Part shown: in pieces, positions 24,063 through 32,579 of the stretch | Numbering within the stretch: position 1 is the stretch's first letter | How the letters are laid out: each line of letters opens with the position of its first letter | NCBI GenBank assembly: GCA_964370985.1 | Contig: CAYJLE010000008.1 | Coordinates: 26,382-90,381, forward strand | Direction of reading: 5' to 3' | DNA length: 64,000 nucleotides | DNA from: JAHDVS01 sp964370985 | GTDB lineage: Bacteria; Actinomycetota; Thermoleophilia; Gaiellales; Gaiellaceae | Notes under the pieces: model-generated | The model's input: the letters and a program-made list of their open reading frames with translations, nothing else | The model's database searches: none | Told to the model about the DNA's origin: nothing | Translations under genes and position numbers: made by a program

Positions 24063-24287
24063 ATGGCCGTTCTCACACGGACGGAGTTCAAGAGGCAGCG
24101 CCCGCACGGAAGCTACCGGGGCTACCTGCGCTACATCGCGAAGAACGGGGGCCCAGCATGTCCGCCGCCGCGAAGGCGCAGCTCAAGAAGATGGGGGCGG
24201 GAGGGAAGACCTCCGCCACGGCCGGGGCGCAGCCGTGGATCGAGCCGTACACCCTCACCCAGATCCAGCAGCTCGCCCAGCAGTTGA
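24063..24287 (+). CDS. Small basic protein, 74 residues
   Basis: ATG 24063 follows GAGGGAGG at a good distance. The first ~30 residues (MAVLTRTEFKRQRPHGSYRG, then YLRYIAKNGG) look coding. The rest is Arg/Ser/Pro-rich and overlaps the next gene by 130 bases in another frame, so only the beginning may matter. No family is recognised. It could act as a translated leader for the downstream structural-like genes. Confidence 0.45.
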   Translation: MAVLTRTEFKRQRPHGSYRGYLRYIAKNGGPACPPPRRRSSRRWGREGRPPPRPGRSRGSSRTPSPRSSSSPSS

Positions 24288-25345
24288 CGCAGGCGGCGCT
24301 TCTCCCGCAGCAGCAGGCTATCGGGCAGGCGCAGGCCCAGTACATGGGGCAGGCTGAGGCGCAGCAAGCCACGATCGGCGACTACGCGCAGCAGGCGGCC
24401 GGGCAGCTCGCCGAGATCGGCCCCCGGGTGCAGGGCGTGTACCAGGACGCGGCGGAGGCGCAGGCCGGGTTCGCCAAGGGCTTCTCCGACGGTTTGAGGC
24501 TGCTCGCGGAGCAGCAGGCGGCCGAGCAGGCCCGGATCCTTCAGGGGCAGGGGGCGCCGGCCGAGCAGATCACGCAGCTTCAGGGCCTGTCCGGCGACGC
24601 CGGCGCAGGGGACGCCCTGTACGGGTTGGGCGGGTACCTGCCGGCCGCGTCGCTCGGCCGTGAGGGGGCGGCGTGGGCGGCTGCGACGGGGGCGATGCCG
24701 TCCGTCGCGTTGGCGCAGGGCCGGCAGGATCTGGCGGCGGCGCAGTGGCAGGCTGCCGAGCAGGGAAAGCAGTTCCAGGCGCAGCTCGCCGACCTGGCCG
24801 CCCGGGCGCCCGGGATCTTCCAGGAGACCGTTCAGTCGCTTCTGGGCAACGAGCGGGAGAAATGGGCTGCCAGGTTGGCGGCGGAGCAGTTCGGCTTCGA
24901 CGTGCAGCAGCAGCAGTGGGAGAACCAGTACCAGGCCGCGACCGACGCTGCCGGGGCGGCCGGGGACGCCGCGGGCGAGAGGGACGCGCAGCGGCGCGAC
25001 CGTGAAGACGCGCAACTCGCCTTCAAGCAGTTGCTCGCCAAAAGCGTCGAGGACTTCGTGACGCCCGAGCAGGAGATCCCGAACCCGGATTACGACCCCA
25101 ACAACCCGCTCCACGCCGCCGGGATGGGGCCGCCCGAGTACATCACCCGGCCGGAGCAACGGCCGCACTACAAGAAAGTCGTCAAGGCGATCCTGAAGGT
25201 CTACGCGGCCGAGATCAAGGTTCTCTCCCGCCGCTACAACATCAGCCAGCAGCGGATCCGACGGCTGATCCGGGAGGTGCTCGAGGCCGCCGGCTGGAAG
25301 ATCACCCCCACCCGCGGCGCAGGCCCGATGGGTGAGTTCCGGTAG
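24158..25345 (+). CDS. Ala/Gln-rich protein, internal-virion-protein-like
   Basis: A 395-residue protein. The first ~330 residues are rich in Ala and Gln and strongly helical (TQIQQLAQQLTQAALLPQQQ, QAQAQYMGQAEAQQATIG). The composition recalls T7-like internal virion protein gp14 and other ejection proteins that form the trans-envelope channel. The C-terminal ~60 residues carry an HTH-like segment (IKVLSRRYNISQQRIRRLIREVLEA). It is followed directly by the 1172-residue gene. The ejection role is an inference from composition and gene order; no direct homolog is claimed. Confidence 0.6.
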   Translation: MSAAAKAQLKKMGAGGKTSATAGAQPWIEPYTLTQIQQLAQQLTQAALLPQQQAIGQAQAQYMGQAEAQQATIGDYAQQAAGQLAEIGPRVQGVYQDAAEAQAGFAKGFSDGLRLLAEQQAAEQARILQGQGAPAEQITQLQGLSGDAGAGDALYGLGGYLPAASLGREGAAWAAATGAMPSVALAQGRQDLAAAQWQAAEQGKQFQAQLADLAARAPGIFQETVQSLLGNEREKWAARLAAEQFGFDVQQQQWENQYQAATDAAGAAGDAAGERDAQRRDREDAQLAFKQLLAKSVEDFVTPEQEIPNPDYDPNNPLHAAGMGPPEYITRPEQRPHYKKVVKAILKVYAAEIKVLSRRYNISQQRIRRLIREVLEAAGWKITPTRGAGPMGEFR

Positions 25346-28300
25346 ATGACCGCCGCCGCGGACAGGGAAGAGCGCGCGTACCAGAACAGGTCGCGTCGCA
25401 GGGCGGAACAGGCCAGGCAGCGGCGCGAACGCCGCCGGGCCCGCACCGCCGGGTTCCTGGCCGCAGCCGCCCCCGACGTCTGGGCGATCCCGGAGAAAGT
25501 CGACGAGCGCGTCAAGAAGAGACCCGGCGGGGCGGCCCTCGGTACCAAGGGCACCTACGACGTAGACAAGGAGCGGCTCGACGCGCTCGCCGCCGCCGAA
25601 CGGATCAAGAAGAAGGCGCTCGCCGAAGGCCGCGACCTCACGTTCGCCGAGACCGAGCAGGTCATCCGCTACAACAAGGCGGCCGTTCAGGCCGGCCACG
25701 GCCACGTCAGCTGGGAGCTCGGAGAGCGGGCACTCGAGCAGATCGCGTCGGCGTTTCTGTACACCCCCGCCGGCCTCTACCAGCTCGCCAAAGACCCGAA
25801 AGGGACGCTGAGCGCGATCCCCGGCGCGATCGCAGAAGACTTCCGCCACCCTGGCGAGAACCCCGGCTACCTGCTCATGGACGTTCTCGGCGTCTCCGGG
25901 CTTCTCAGGTCGGGGGCGTCGAAAGCGGCGCGGGTCGCGAAAGCCAAGTCCGCCAGGGAGGCCGCCAAGGCCGCGGTGACGCCGCCGCCGGTCGGGCTGA
26001 AAGAGATCGCCCCGGGCGCGCTCGTCCCGAACCCCCGCGGGATCCCGCACCCGATCCGCGCCACGGACAGCGCCGTCGGCCGCGCCAGGGTGAAGACCCG
26101 GCGGATCGTGGCGGCCATCGACACCGCGGACGCGTCGGCGCTTCGCGATCAGGCGCGGAGGCTGCCCAAGCCGGTCGGAGAGGCGATCCGCGCCGCCGCC
26201 GAGAACACGCCGCTGGCAGACCGGATCGCCATGTACCGCAGGGCGCTGAATGAAAGCAAGCTGACCGCGTACAAGCGGCGCAGGATCCGGGAGCGGATCG
26301 CCGCCGCCGAGGAGGCGCAGAAGCGCGGCTACCTCGTTGACGACGGGGCGAAGGTCACGATCTCGGACCGGTTCCCGGAGATCCAGGAGCTGTACGCGGC
26401 CGCGAGAGTGGAGAGCGACAAGCTGACCGGGCTGAAGATCGAGCTCGGCCTGCTCGACCCGGAAGACGCGGCCGGCCGGATAAACAAGCCCGGCGAAATC
26501 TTCTCCGGCGGCAGGTTCTACTCGAGGCAGGACGCGGCCAAAGACGCGGCCAAAGCAAGGCGTGCCGCGCAAACGGAGATCGCCGCCGCCGAGTGGCGAG
26601 CCAGGCCCGGGTTCCCGACCCCGGCCGCCGCCGCAAGAATCGACGACCTGAAAGCCACCACGGCGAGGGCGGAGTCGGAGGCGCAGGCCGCCGCCGAAGC
26701 CGCCCAAGAGAGCGCCGGCACGATAGTGGGCGGCGGCGGCCGGCAAGGCGACTTCTACTTGCCGGGCCACGCGGAGAAGGCCCCGAGTCTCGGCCCCGTC
26801 CGGTTCGGAGGCCACTCGGTCGGCGTCCCCCGCAACCCGTTCAGCCGCAAGCCCTACACCGGCGAAGCCACCCGCCACGCGCTCACCGACCCTAACCCCG
26901 TCAAAGCGCTCGCCGAATCCAGCCTCGCCGCCGAACGGCTCCGCCTCCGCCACGAAATCTGGGGGCAGGCGAAACAGGAAAGCATCACCGCCGAACAGCT
27001 CGTCAGACAGCTACGAGACGGGGCCGTGGACGCCGCCGAAGTGCAGAAACACTGGCGGGCCGTCCGGCTCAGGCCCGGAACGAGCACGCTCGAAACCCGC
27101 GCCGTCGTCGACAACATGTTCCAGGGCGACAACCTGTTCGGCGGGAAACTCGACCTGGACGCGCTCCAGGATCTCGCCCGTGACGCCGACGCCGCCGCCC
27201 AGGTCAGGTTCTTCGACAACCGCAGGATCCGCGCCGACACAGCGCAGCTGCGCCACGACACGACCGCGCTCGGCCACGCCGCCGATGTCCTCAACAGCCT
27301 CGCCAAGATCAGCCTGCTCCCGGCCGCCGGCACCGCCTATCTGCTCCCGAACCTGATGGGGCAGACGATGTTCGCGCTGATCCAGCAGGGGCTTAGGGCG
27401 CCGCTCGAAGTGATGGGGAGGGCGCCGCTGATCGTCCGGCAGTTGAACGGCCGGCAGAAGGCGCGGCTGCGCGCCGGATCAGGCTACGGGATCGCGGAAA
27501 GCATCGCGTATGAGCGCGGCCCGCGAGGCACCGTCCAGTGGGCGAGCGACAAGATCGGCAAGGCGTTCGGGGCTGTCCTCGACCGTCCGTGGCGTGACGC
27601 CTCGTTCGTCTACGAGGCGTGGCTGAAAGGCTACACGGACGCTCCGTCGATCAAACGGCTGCTCGACGCCCGCAAAGGAAGTGCCGAGCATCTCGACCTG
27701 ATCGAGATATCGATGCGGGTGGACAGGGCGTTCGGCGACTTCCGCAACATGACCGGGTTCGAGCAGCTTTTCGTCCGGCGGCTCGTGTTCTTCTGGCCGT
27801 GGATCCGAGCGAGCGGCGAGTACGCGATCTTGCGCGCCCCCGCCGACCACCCGGTCGCGGTCGCGGCCCTCACCCAGATCGGGCGGACAGAACTGGCACG
27901 CCAGGAGCTGATGTTCGGGGAGGCGATGCTCCGCTACATGTCGCTCGACACTCCGGACGACAAAGAGGCGGTGCGGCGGCTCGGTCGGGAGGCGATGAAG
28001 CTGCTGCCGCCCGGCACGTTCATGACCGGCGACCGGGACAACGCCGGGCGCGGCCCACGGGTAATCAGCCCGCGCGCCGCCGCGATCCTCGAGGGCCCCT
28101 CGGAAGCCTACGACCTGATCAGCGGCAGCGAACCGCTGAAGAAGCTCGCGCAGATGGTGACGCCCGCGGTAGGGCTCACCCTCACCGGCCTCGGCTACGA
28201 CTCCTTCCGCGGCGACGGCTACCCCGCCAGCGCCGGCAACATGTGGTCCAGGATCGCGCAGGAGGCGACAGGCCTCTCGCGCTGGCCGAACTTCGCCTGG

Positions 28301-28864
28301 CAGCTCGGCAACCCGGGGCTTCAGGAAAACCGGGTGTTCGCCTACACGGGGCAGGATCCGTGGCGGCGCGCGCTCGGCGGCTCGCAGATGCCCAAGACGC
28401 TCAACGAACGGGTGCTTGCCGAACGGGTCAGTGACGAGCGGCGGCAGAGCAGCTCGCGGGTGAAGGCGAACCCGACCCGGGCGGAAACCGCGCGGCAGCG
28501 CATGGCGGTCGAGCGGCGCCACGCCCGCTTCGTGTTCGACGCTCGCGAGATCCCCGAATCCGACTGGCCGCAGATCGAGGCGCTCCTCGACACGAAAGAG
28601 AAACTCGACGTAGAGCTCGCCCGCCTGGGCGACGACCCAACCTACCGGGACAGGGCGCTTGCCGCCGCCCGGGTGTTCAAGGCCGTGTACCCGGACGTTG
28701 ACCGGTCGTCGCTCAACAAGACGCTTGCCCAGGCCGGGTCGAGCAAAGAGTACGAGGTGATCTACCACAAGCTTCGGGAGATCCTGCTGGACAACTACTA
28801 CAAGTGGGCGCGGATCGCCGATGAGACGCCCGCCACCTGGGATATGGGCTGGGTAGGGAGGTAG
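25346..28864 (+). CDS. Very large phage-type protein (polyvalent/ejection-like), 1172 residues
   Basis: The longest gene of the element; its ATG directly follows the previous stop. The N-terminus is basic (RSRRRAEQARQRRERRRAR). A hydrophobic stretch lies near 120-180 (IASAFLYTPAGLYQLAKD). The central part has long helices. A block near 640-830 (SLLPAAGTAYLLPNLMGQTM, then FGDFRNMTGFEQLFVRR and VFFWPWIRASGEYAIL) resembles regions in large polyvalent and internal virion proteins of podovirus-like phages. The C-terminus is helical. A DNA-ejection or host-takeover role is likely, but no catalytic motif is seen. Confidence 0.65.
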   Translation: MTAAADREERAYQNRSRRRAEQARQRRERRRARTAGFLAAAAPDVWAIPEKVDERVKKRPGGAALGTKGTYDVDKERLDALAAAERIKKKALAEGRDLTFAETEQVIRYNKAAVQAGHGHVSWELGERALEQIASAFLYTPAGLYQLAKDPKGTLSAIPGAIAEDFRHPGENPGYLLMDVLGVSGLLRSGASKAARVAKAKSAREAAKAAVTPPPVGLKEIAPGALVPNPRGIPHPIRATDSAVGRARVKTRRIVAAIDTADASALRDQARRLPKPVGEAIRAAAENTPLADRIAMYRRALNESKLTAYKRRRIRERIAAAEEAQKRGYLVDDGAKVTISDRFPEIQELYAAARVESDKLTGLKIELGLLDPEDAAGRINKPGEIFSGGRFYSRQDAAKDAAKARRAAQTEIAAAEWRARPGFPTPAAAARIDDLKATTARAESEAQAAAEAAQESAGTIVGGGGRQGDFYLPGHAEKAPSLGPVRFGGHSVGVPRNPFSRKPYTGEATRHALTDPNPVKALAESSLAAERLRLRHEIWGQAKQESITAEQLVRQLRDGAVDAAEVQKHWRAVRLRPGTSTLETRAVVDNMFQGDNLFGGKLDLDALQDLARDADAAAQVRFFDNRRIRADTAQLRHDTTALGHAADVLNSLAKISLLPAAGTAYLLPNLMGQTMFALIQQGLRAPLEVMGRAPLIVRQLNGRQKARLRAGSGYGIAESIAYERGPRGTVQWASDKIGKAFGAVLDRPWRDASFVYEAWLKGYTDAPSIKRLLDARKGSAEHLDLIEISMRVDRAFGDFRNMTGFEQLFVRRLVFFWPWIRASGEYAILRAPADHPVAVAALTQIGRTELARQELMFGEAMLRYMSLDTPDDKEAVRRLGREAMKLLPPGTFMTGDRDNAGRGPRVISPRAAAILEGPSEAYDLISGSEPLKKLAQMVTPAVGLTLTGLGYDSFRGDGYPASAGNMWSRIAQEATGLSRWPNFAWQLGNPGLQENRVFAYTGQDPWRRALGGSQMPKTLNERVLAERVSDERRQSSSRVKANPTRAETARQRMAVERRHARFVFDAREIPESDWPQIEALLDTKEKLDVELARLGDDPTYRDRALAAARVFKAVYPDVDRSSLNKTLAQAGSSKEYEVIYHKLREILLDNYYKWARIADETPATWDMGWVGR

Positions 28865-28866
28865 CG

Positions 28867-28983
28867 ATGGGTCTCGCGCAGGACATCAACCGGCTGCTGA
28901 AGCAGCGCGGCTCCCCGATGGCCGGCCTCGGCGGGGCGCTCACGCGGGCCCGGGCGGCCCAGACCGCGATCGTGGGGCGCTAG
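28867..28983 (+). CDS. Tiny protein, 38 residues, transglycosylase-head-like fragment
   Basis: The ATG is two bases after the stop of the 1172-residue gene. The product begins MGLAQDINRLLKQRGSPMAG and continues LGGALTRARAAQTAIVGR. Phage lytic transglycosylases often have a GSPMAGLG...FV pattern just before the catalytic Glu domain, so this may be the truncated head of such a gene. It may equally be a small virion peptide. No catalytic domain follows. Confidence 0.45.
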   Translation: MGLAQDINRLLKQRGSPMAGLGGALTRARAAQTAIVGR

Positions 28984-28989
28984 CAGACC

Positions 28990-29271
28990 GTGCACGAGCC
29001 AGCAGACATGCTCGGCGCGGTCGATGCGGTCGAGACAACGGTGGCGCTGCTCGACCTTCAAGACCGCCTGTCGCGGATCGCGTCGATGCCGCCCGGCGAA
29101 GACCGCGACCGCGAGATCCGGGACGGGCTTCGCGCCGCCAAGGAACTCGACGCCAACGCCGCAGCCCGCCGCGAAGAAGCGGAACGCGCGCTCGCCGAGC
29201 AGACCCTCGGCGGCTGCGGGTGGCGCCTCCCCCGGCCAGGGCTTCGCCTCCCGAGACGGTACGTGCCGTGA
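28990..29271 (+). CDS. Small helical protein, tandem paralog A
   Basis: A 93-residue protein starting at GTG. VALLDLQDRLSRIASMPPGE, then DRDREIRDGLRAAKEL, is closely similar to the next gene's product. Both form a helical hairpin with PPGEDRD at the turn. The C-terminal ~20 residues (GWRLPRPGLRLPRRYVP) differ. The stop overlaps the GTG of paralog B. No family is recognised. Confidence 0.6.
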   Translation: MHEPADMLGAVDAVETTVALLDLQDRLSRIASMPPGEDRDREIRDGLRAAKELDANAAARREEAERALAEQTLGGCGWRLPRPGLRLPRRYVP

Positions 29272-29483
29272 CGGGCGCCACGGGCACCACCGAGATGACC
29301 GAAGCGCTGCTCGATCTGCGCGACCGGCTCGCTCTCATCGCGGCGCTGCCGCCCGGCGAAGACCGCGATTGTGCGATCAGAGACGGACACCGAGACGCCC
29401 AGGCGCTCTGGGCCGTGGCCGCCCGCCAGCGCGAGGAGGCGCAGCGACGGCTCGCGAAGCTCGAGCGGGGGGAGCCTCAGTGA
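29268..29483 (+). CDS. Small helical protein, tandem paralog B
   Basis: A 71-residue protein. The GTG at 29268 overlaps the preceding stop. EALLDLRDRLALIAALPPGE, then DRDCAIRDGHRDAQAL, repeats the paralog A pattern, so the pair arose by tandem duplication. It lacks the C-terminal extension of A. Its stop overlaps the GTG of the excisionase-like gene. Confidence 0.6.
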   Translation: MTGATGTTEMTEALLDLRDRLALIAALPPGEDRDCAIRDGHRDAQALWAVAARQREEAQRRLAKLERGEPQ

Positions 29484-29701
29484 GGCCCAGCGCAGCGCAA
29501 CTGCTCAGGACGCCGGAGGCGCTGCTCAGCCGGACGCATCTTCGCGAGCTCGGCCTCGAGCGGCGCGCTGTCGACGCTGTCTTTCGCCGCCTGCCGGTTG
29601 TCGTGCTGCCCGGCTACACCAGGCCGTTGATCCGCGCCTGCGACTTCCGCGAGCTGCTCGAGGAGAGCACCTACCGCGGCGACCGCGTACGCTCGCGCTG
29701 A
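29480..29701 (+). CDS. Excisionase-like small DNA-binding protein
   Basis: A 73-residue protein. PEALLSRTHLRELGLERRAVDAVFRRL followed by the strand VVVLPGYTRPLIRACDF and LLEESTY looks like a small winged HTH in which a helix pair is followed by a hairpin. It is translationally linked to the upstream pair, and the integrase GTG follows its stop by one base. Gene order (xis-int) supports a directionality factor. The GTG overlaps the previous stop. Confidence 0.6.
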   Translation: MRPSAAQLLRTPEALLSRTHLRELGLERRAVDAVFRRLPVVVLPGYTRPLIRACDFRELLEESTYRGDRVRSR

Positions 29702-29702
29702 C

Positions 29703-30752
29703 GTGGCGTCCGTCTGGATCACCACCCGACTGACGCGAGCCGGCGCCAGACGCTACCGGGTCGAATACCGGCTCGGTGGCCGGGAGAGCCGGACACTGTA
29801 CGGCGGCAGCTTCAAGACGCACAGGGAGGCGCTCGAGCGCAAGCGCTGGGTCGCCGCGGAACTCGCCGGGCTCCGCGTGCCCGACGTTCGCGTGCTCCAG
29901 CGAGAGCCGGAGCGGGCGCCGACGCTCGCCGCGGTGGCGGCGCGCTGGCAGGAGAGTCGGGTGGACGTGCGCGGCTCGACCGTGATCCAGCATCGCACCG
30001 CGCTCGGCCGGGTTCTGCCGGTTCTCGGCTCGCGCCGGGTTGACGAGCTGACGGCCGCCGACGTGGCCGCGTTCGTAGCCGGGCTCGACGAGAAGGGGTA
30101 TGCGCGCGAGTCGATCCGCAAGAGCGTGACGGCAATCGCGATGGCGCTCGACCACGCGGGCGTGAGCCCGAACCCTGCGCGGGATCGGGTGCGGGTCCGG
30201 CTGCCGCTCGAGGAGCCCGAGGAGCTGGAGCCGCCGACCGCCGAGCATGTCGAGGCTGTCGCCCGGCTGCTTGCCCCGGCCTACCGGCTGGCGCTGCTCG
30301 TGGTCGACGCGACCGGCTGCCGCGTTGGCGAGCTCGGCGCGGCCCGCGTCGGCGATCTTGACGAGGACAGGCATGGCTGGCTCGTCCGCGCCTCCGTCGC
30401 CAAGACCCGCCGGCCCCGCTGGGTCGAGCTACCCGAGGATCTCTGGCGGGCGCTCCTCGAGCGGCTGCCGCCCCGGGATGACCGCGACCCGCAAGCGCCC
30501 CTGTTCGGCGACGCGACCGCCGACCGGCTACGCACGGCGATCGGGCGGGCGTGCAAGGCCGCGGGCGTGCCGCGGTTCAGCCCGCACGCGCTCCGGCATC
30601 GGCGGGTCAGCCTGCTTCACAAGCACGGGCTCTCCTGGGCGGAGATCGGCGCTCTCGTCGGCCAGCGCTCCCGAATCGTCACCGCGGACGTCTACTCGCA
30701 CGCCCTCGTCGACTCGCGCGAGGTCGATCGCTCTCGGCTTCTCGCCCGGTGA
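29703..30752 (+). CDS. Tyrosine recombinase (phage-type integrase)
   Basis: A 349-residue integrase. The N-terminal ~60 residues form an arm-site-binding strand domain (RYRVEYRLGGRESRTLYGG), followed by a SAM-like core-binding domain (about 75-165). The catalytic domain has Arg207 (GCRVGELG), a beta-strand Lys region (AKTRRPRW), His295 and Arg298 (HALRHRR) and the Tyr331 nucleophile (VYSHAL). It would integrate the element at the tRNA-Val 3' end. It lies about 300 bases from attR. The GTG start is one base after the excisionase-like stop. Confidence 0.94.
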   Translation: MASVWITTRLTRAGARRYRVEYRLGGRESRTLYGGSFKTHREALERKRWVAAELAGLRVPDVRVLQREPERAPTLAAVAARWQESRVDVRGSTVIQHRTALGRVLPVLGSRRVDELTAADVAAFVAGLDEKGYARESIRKSVTAIAMALDHAGVSPNPARDRVRVRLPLEEPEELEPPTAEHVEAVARLLAPAYRLALLVVDATGCRVGELGAARVGDLDEDRHGWLVRASVAKTRRPRWVELPEDLWRALLERLPPRDDRDPQAPLFGDATADRLRTAIGRACKAAGVPRFSPHALRHRRVSLLHKHGLSWAEIGALVGQRSRIVTADVYSHALVDSREVDRSRLLAR

Positions 30753-30761
30753 ACGGTACGC

Positions 30762-30926
30762 CTACCGCTCGCGCTCTCGCTCGAGCACCTTCTCCACCTG
30801 CTTCGCCGCTCGCCGCTCGCCCTTCTTTCGATGGTGCACGAGCGATCGCCAAACGCCGATCGGGAAGAGGAAGATCCAGAGCAGGATGCGTCCGAAGTAG
30901 AACACCGGGGCGAACAGTGCGCGCAT
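30762..30926 (-). CDS. Small membrane protein, 54 residues
   Basis: Read leftward from the ATG at 30926: one membrane helix (FAPVFYFGRILLWIFLFPIG) followed by a basic coiled segment (RRAAKQVEKVLERERER). It converges on the integrase gene with about nine bases between the stops. It could be a regulator of the element or an unrelated small membrane peptide. Confidence 0.55.
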   Translation of the reverse strand: MRALFAPVFYFGRILLWIFLFPIGVWRSLVHHRKKGERRAAKQVEKVLERERER

Positions 30927-31051
30927 GAAACGATCATCACGCACCACACGAGCCGTGTCCAGTCCAGCAACCCGGAACCGGCGCAGACGTGCTCGCGGCG
31001 TGCTTCCCCCGGTGCATACCTCGGTTCCAAAAAAGCGCTCTGAGCAGGGAT

Positions 31052-31074
31052 GTTCGAGCCCAGTACCGCCCATA
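31052..31074 (+). repeat. attR: second copy of the tRNA-Val 3' end
   Basis: These 23 bases are identical to 17211-17233. Upstream sequence does not form a tRNA, so this is the displaced half of the attachment site and marks the right boundary. Confidence 0.9.
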
Positions 31075-31081
31075 CACGCCG

Positions 31082-32470
31082 CTAGCCAAACAGTTCGGCT
31101 GGCCCGACGAGCACCACGCCCTCGTTCTCGGCGCGCTCGTGGAGAGCATCCGTAAACCCGGACCGGGAGAACAGGACGAGCGTCGTCTGCGCCGCCTTCG
31201 GGCCGAGGAGGGCGCGCGCCTCGTATAGCTCGTCGAGGACGTTGGCCCCGACCTGCTTCGTCCACCATTTGCACGAGCCGAGAACTCCGTAGCCCTTCTT
31301 CTCGATGGTGACGACGTCGATCTCGACGTCGTGTTTCCGTGACCACCACGACCCGACGTCGCGCGCGCTCTCGCCGAGCTCGGAGTAGCGGCCGATCCAC
31401 TCGCGGCAGCAGTCCTCGAAGACCGGGCCGACGAAGCTGGGGCGATCCCGTCTGATCTCACTGGCCACCTCCTTGATCCGGCCGCGAGCAAGTCGGCTCC
31501 GATTCGGGAAGACGTAGCGGAACCAGAACCGGAAGTAGGGGTCGCTGATCTTCCAGTAGGCGCGGGCAGCGCCCTTCCCGCCAGGCTCGAGCGGCTCGAC
31601 CCTGGCGACGTAGGCGAGCTCCTCGAGGCGGCTGAGGAAGTTGCTCGCGAGCTGCTGGCTGATTGCGAGCCGCGCTGCGATCGCGCTCGTCCCCGTATAG
31701 CCCCCGGCGATTGCCTCCAGCGCGCCGAAGTAGGGGCCAGGCTCGCGGATGTCCCCTTCTTCGCGGATCAGGTGCTCCGGGTCGCTGTACAGCGGTGCAT
31801 CGGGGGGCAGGATCGTCTCCGCGATAACCGTGTCGAGCGGCTTCGCGCCCGCCCAACGCTGGTACTGCGGAGTTCCGCCGAGGACGGCGAAGCGTTCGAT
31901 CAGCTCGATCGGAGAGGCGCCGCGGGCGGCGAAGGCGGCTGTGTCCCGATACCCGAGGGGGAGCAGCAACGGCCGGTAGTCGCTACGCCCGAAGGTGGGC
32001 CGCGAGCCGCCCAACAGCCCGGCCATGAAGCTGATCGCGCTGCCGGAGAGGACGAGCATGACCGGTACGCCGTCGCGGTCCCAGCGGTCCCAGTGCAGTT
32101 GAGCGGTGGACTCGAGGGCGGGATCCGACGCCGCCAGGTACTGGAACTCGTCGAGGATGACGACGAGCGGTCCCGCCTCCCGTGCCTGCCGCTCGACGAA
32201 GGAGAGCGCCTCTCCCCAGTCTGCGAAAGCGAGCGGCGGCGCACCGGGGAGCAGGCGACTGCACTCGCGTGCGAACGCCTCGAGCTGGAGCGGGCGCGGC
32301 TTCTGCTCGGCCTGGAGGCTCACGACCCGGTCGCCCGGTAGGGCGACACGCAGAAGGAAGCTCTTGCCGACGCGACGACGACCACGCAGGACAACGAGCG
32401 CCGGCGCACGCTCACGCAGCTCGCGGAGCCGGCCGAGCTCCCGTTCGCGATCGACGAACTCGAGAGGCAC
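31082..32470 (-). CDS. ATP-binding protein with DUF234 nuclease-like C-terminus
   Basis: A 462-residue protein of the archaeal-type STAND/AAA ATPase family. Residues 1-230: FVDRERELGRLREL, Walker A LRGRRRVGKSF, Walker B VVILDEFQYLA and sensor LVLSGSAIS. A winged HTH follows (TSAIAARLAISQQLASNFLS). The C-terminal DUF234 domain has the restriction-endonuclease-like core (DVEIDVVTIEKKGYGVLGSCKW, read as D...E.K-type). Such proteins are common in islands; their role is unknown, with defence or DNA handling suggested. Its stop is seven bases from attR. Confidence 0.85.
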   Translation of the reverse strand: MPLEFVDRERELGRLRELRERAPALVVLRGRRRVGKSFLLRVALPGDRVVSLQAEQKPRPLQLEAFARECSRLLPGAPPLAFADWGEALSFVERQAREAGPLVVILDEFQYLAASDPALESTAQLHWDRWDRDGVPVMLVLSGSAISFMAGLLGGSRPTFGRSDYRPLLLPLGYRDTAAFAARGASPIELIERFAVLGGTPQYQRWAGAKPLDTVIAETILPPDAPLYSDPEHLIREEGDIREPGPYFGALEAIAGGYTGTSAIAARLAISQQLASNFLSRLEELAYVARVEPLEPGGKGAARAYWKISDPYFRFWFRYVFPNRSRLARGRIKEVASEIRRDRPSFVGPVFEDCCREWIGRYSELGESARDVGSWWSRKHDVEIDVVTIEKKGYGVLGSCKWWTKQVGANVLDELYEARALLGPKAAQTTLVLFSRSGFTDALHERAENEGVVLVGPAELFG

Positions 32471-32476
32471 GCCCTC

Positions 32477-32505
32477 ACGATAACACTCAAATCGTGCATT
32501 GTAAA
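32477..32505 (-). promoter_or_regulatory. Full promoter TTTACA-17-TATCGT for the ATPase gene
   Basis: Read leftward, TTTACA (32505-32500), 17 bases, TATCGT (32482-32477), six bases, then the GTG at 32470. The surrounding DNA is AT-rich for this genome. The mRNA is predicted to be leaderless. Confidence 0.7.
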
Positions 32506-32579
32506 ACGTTAGTTTGTGAATCTACCGATTGATCTGCTGTTCGCCCGAGAGGATGTTCCCGCCGCCCGCTGCCGCCCCG

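Larger units (their letters stand above)
17211..31074 (+). mobile_element. Integrated tRNA-targeted element, about 13.9 kb, phage-satellite-like
   Basis: The element is bounded by a 23-bp direct repeat that begins GTTCGAGCCC and ends CCGCCCATA. One copy is the 3' end of tRNA-Val (17211-17233); the other lies at 31052-31074 outside any tRNA. A tyrosine integrase and excisionase-like gene lie at the right end. The inside holds a serine recombinase, small secreted proteins, an HTH protein, a RepA-like ATPase and two proteins resembling phage DNA-ejection proteins. No portal, capsid, tail or large terminase gene is visible. The gene content is mostly of unknown function, unlike the flanking housekeeping genes. 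Confidence 0.88.

Noticed and set aside
31052..31074. A second tRNA gene at the right end of the element
   Set aside because: Only the T-arm and acceptor 3' half are present; upstream sequence cannot form a D or anticodon arm. It is the attR repeat.
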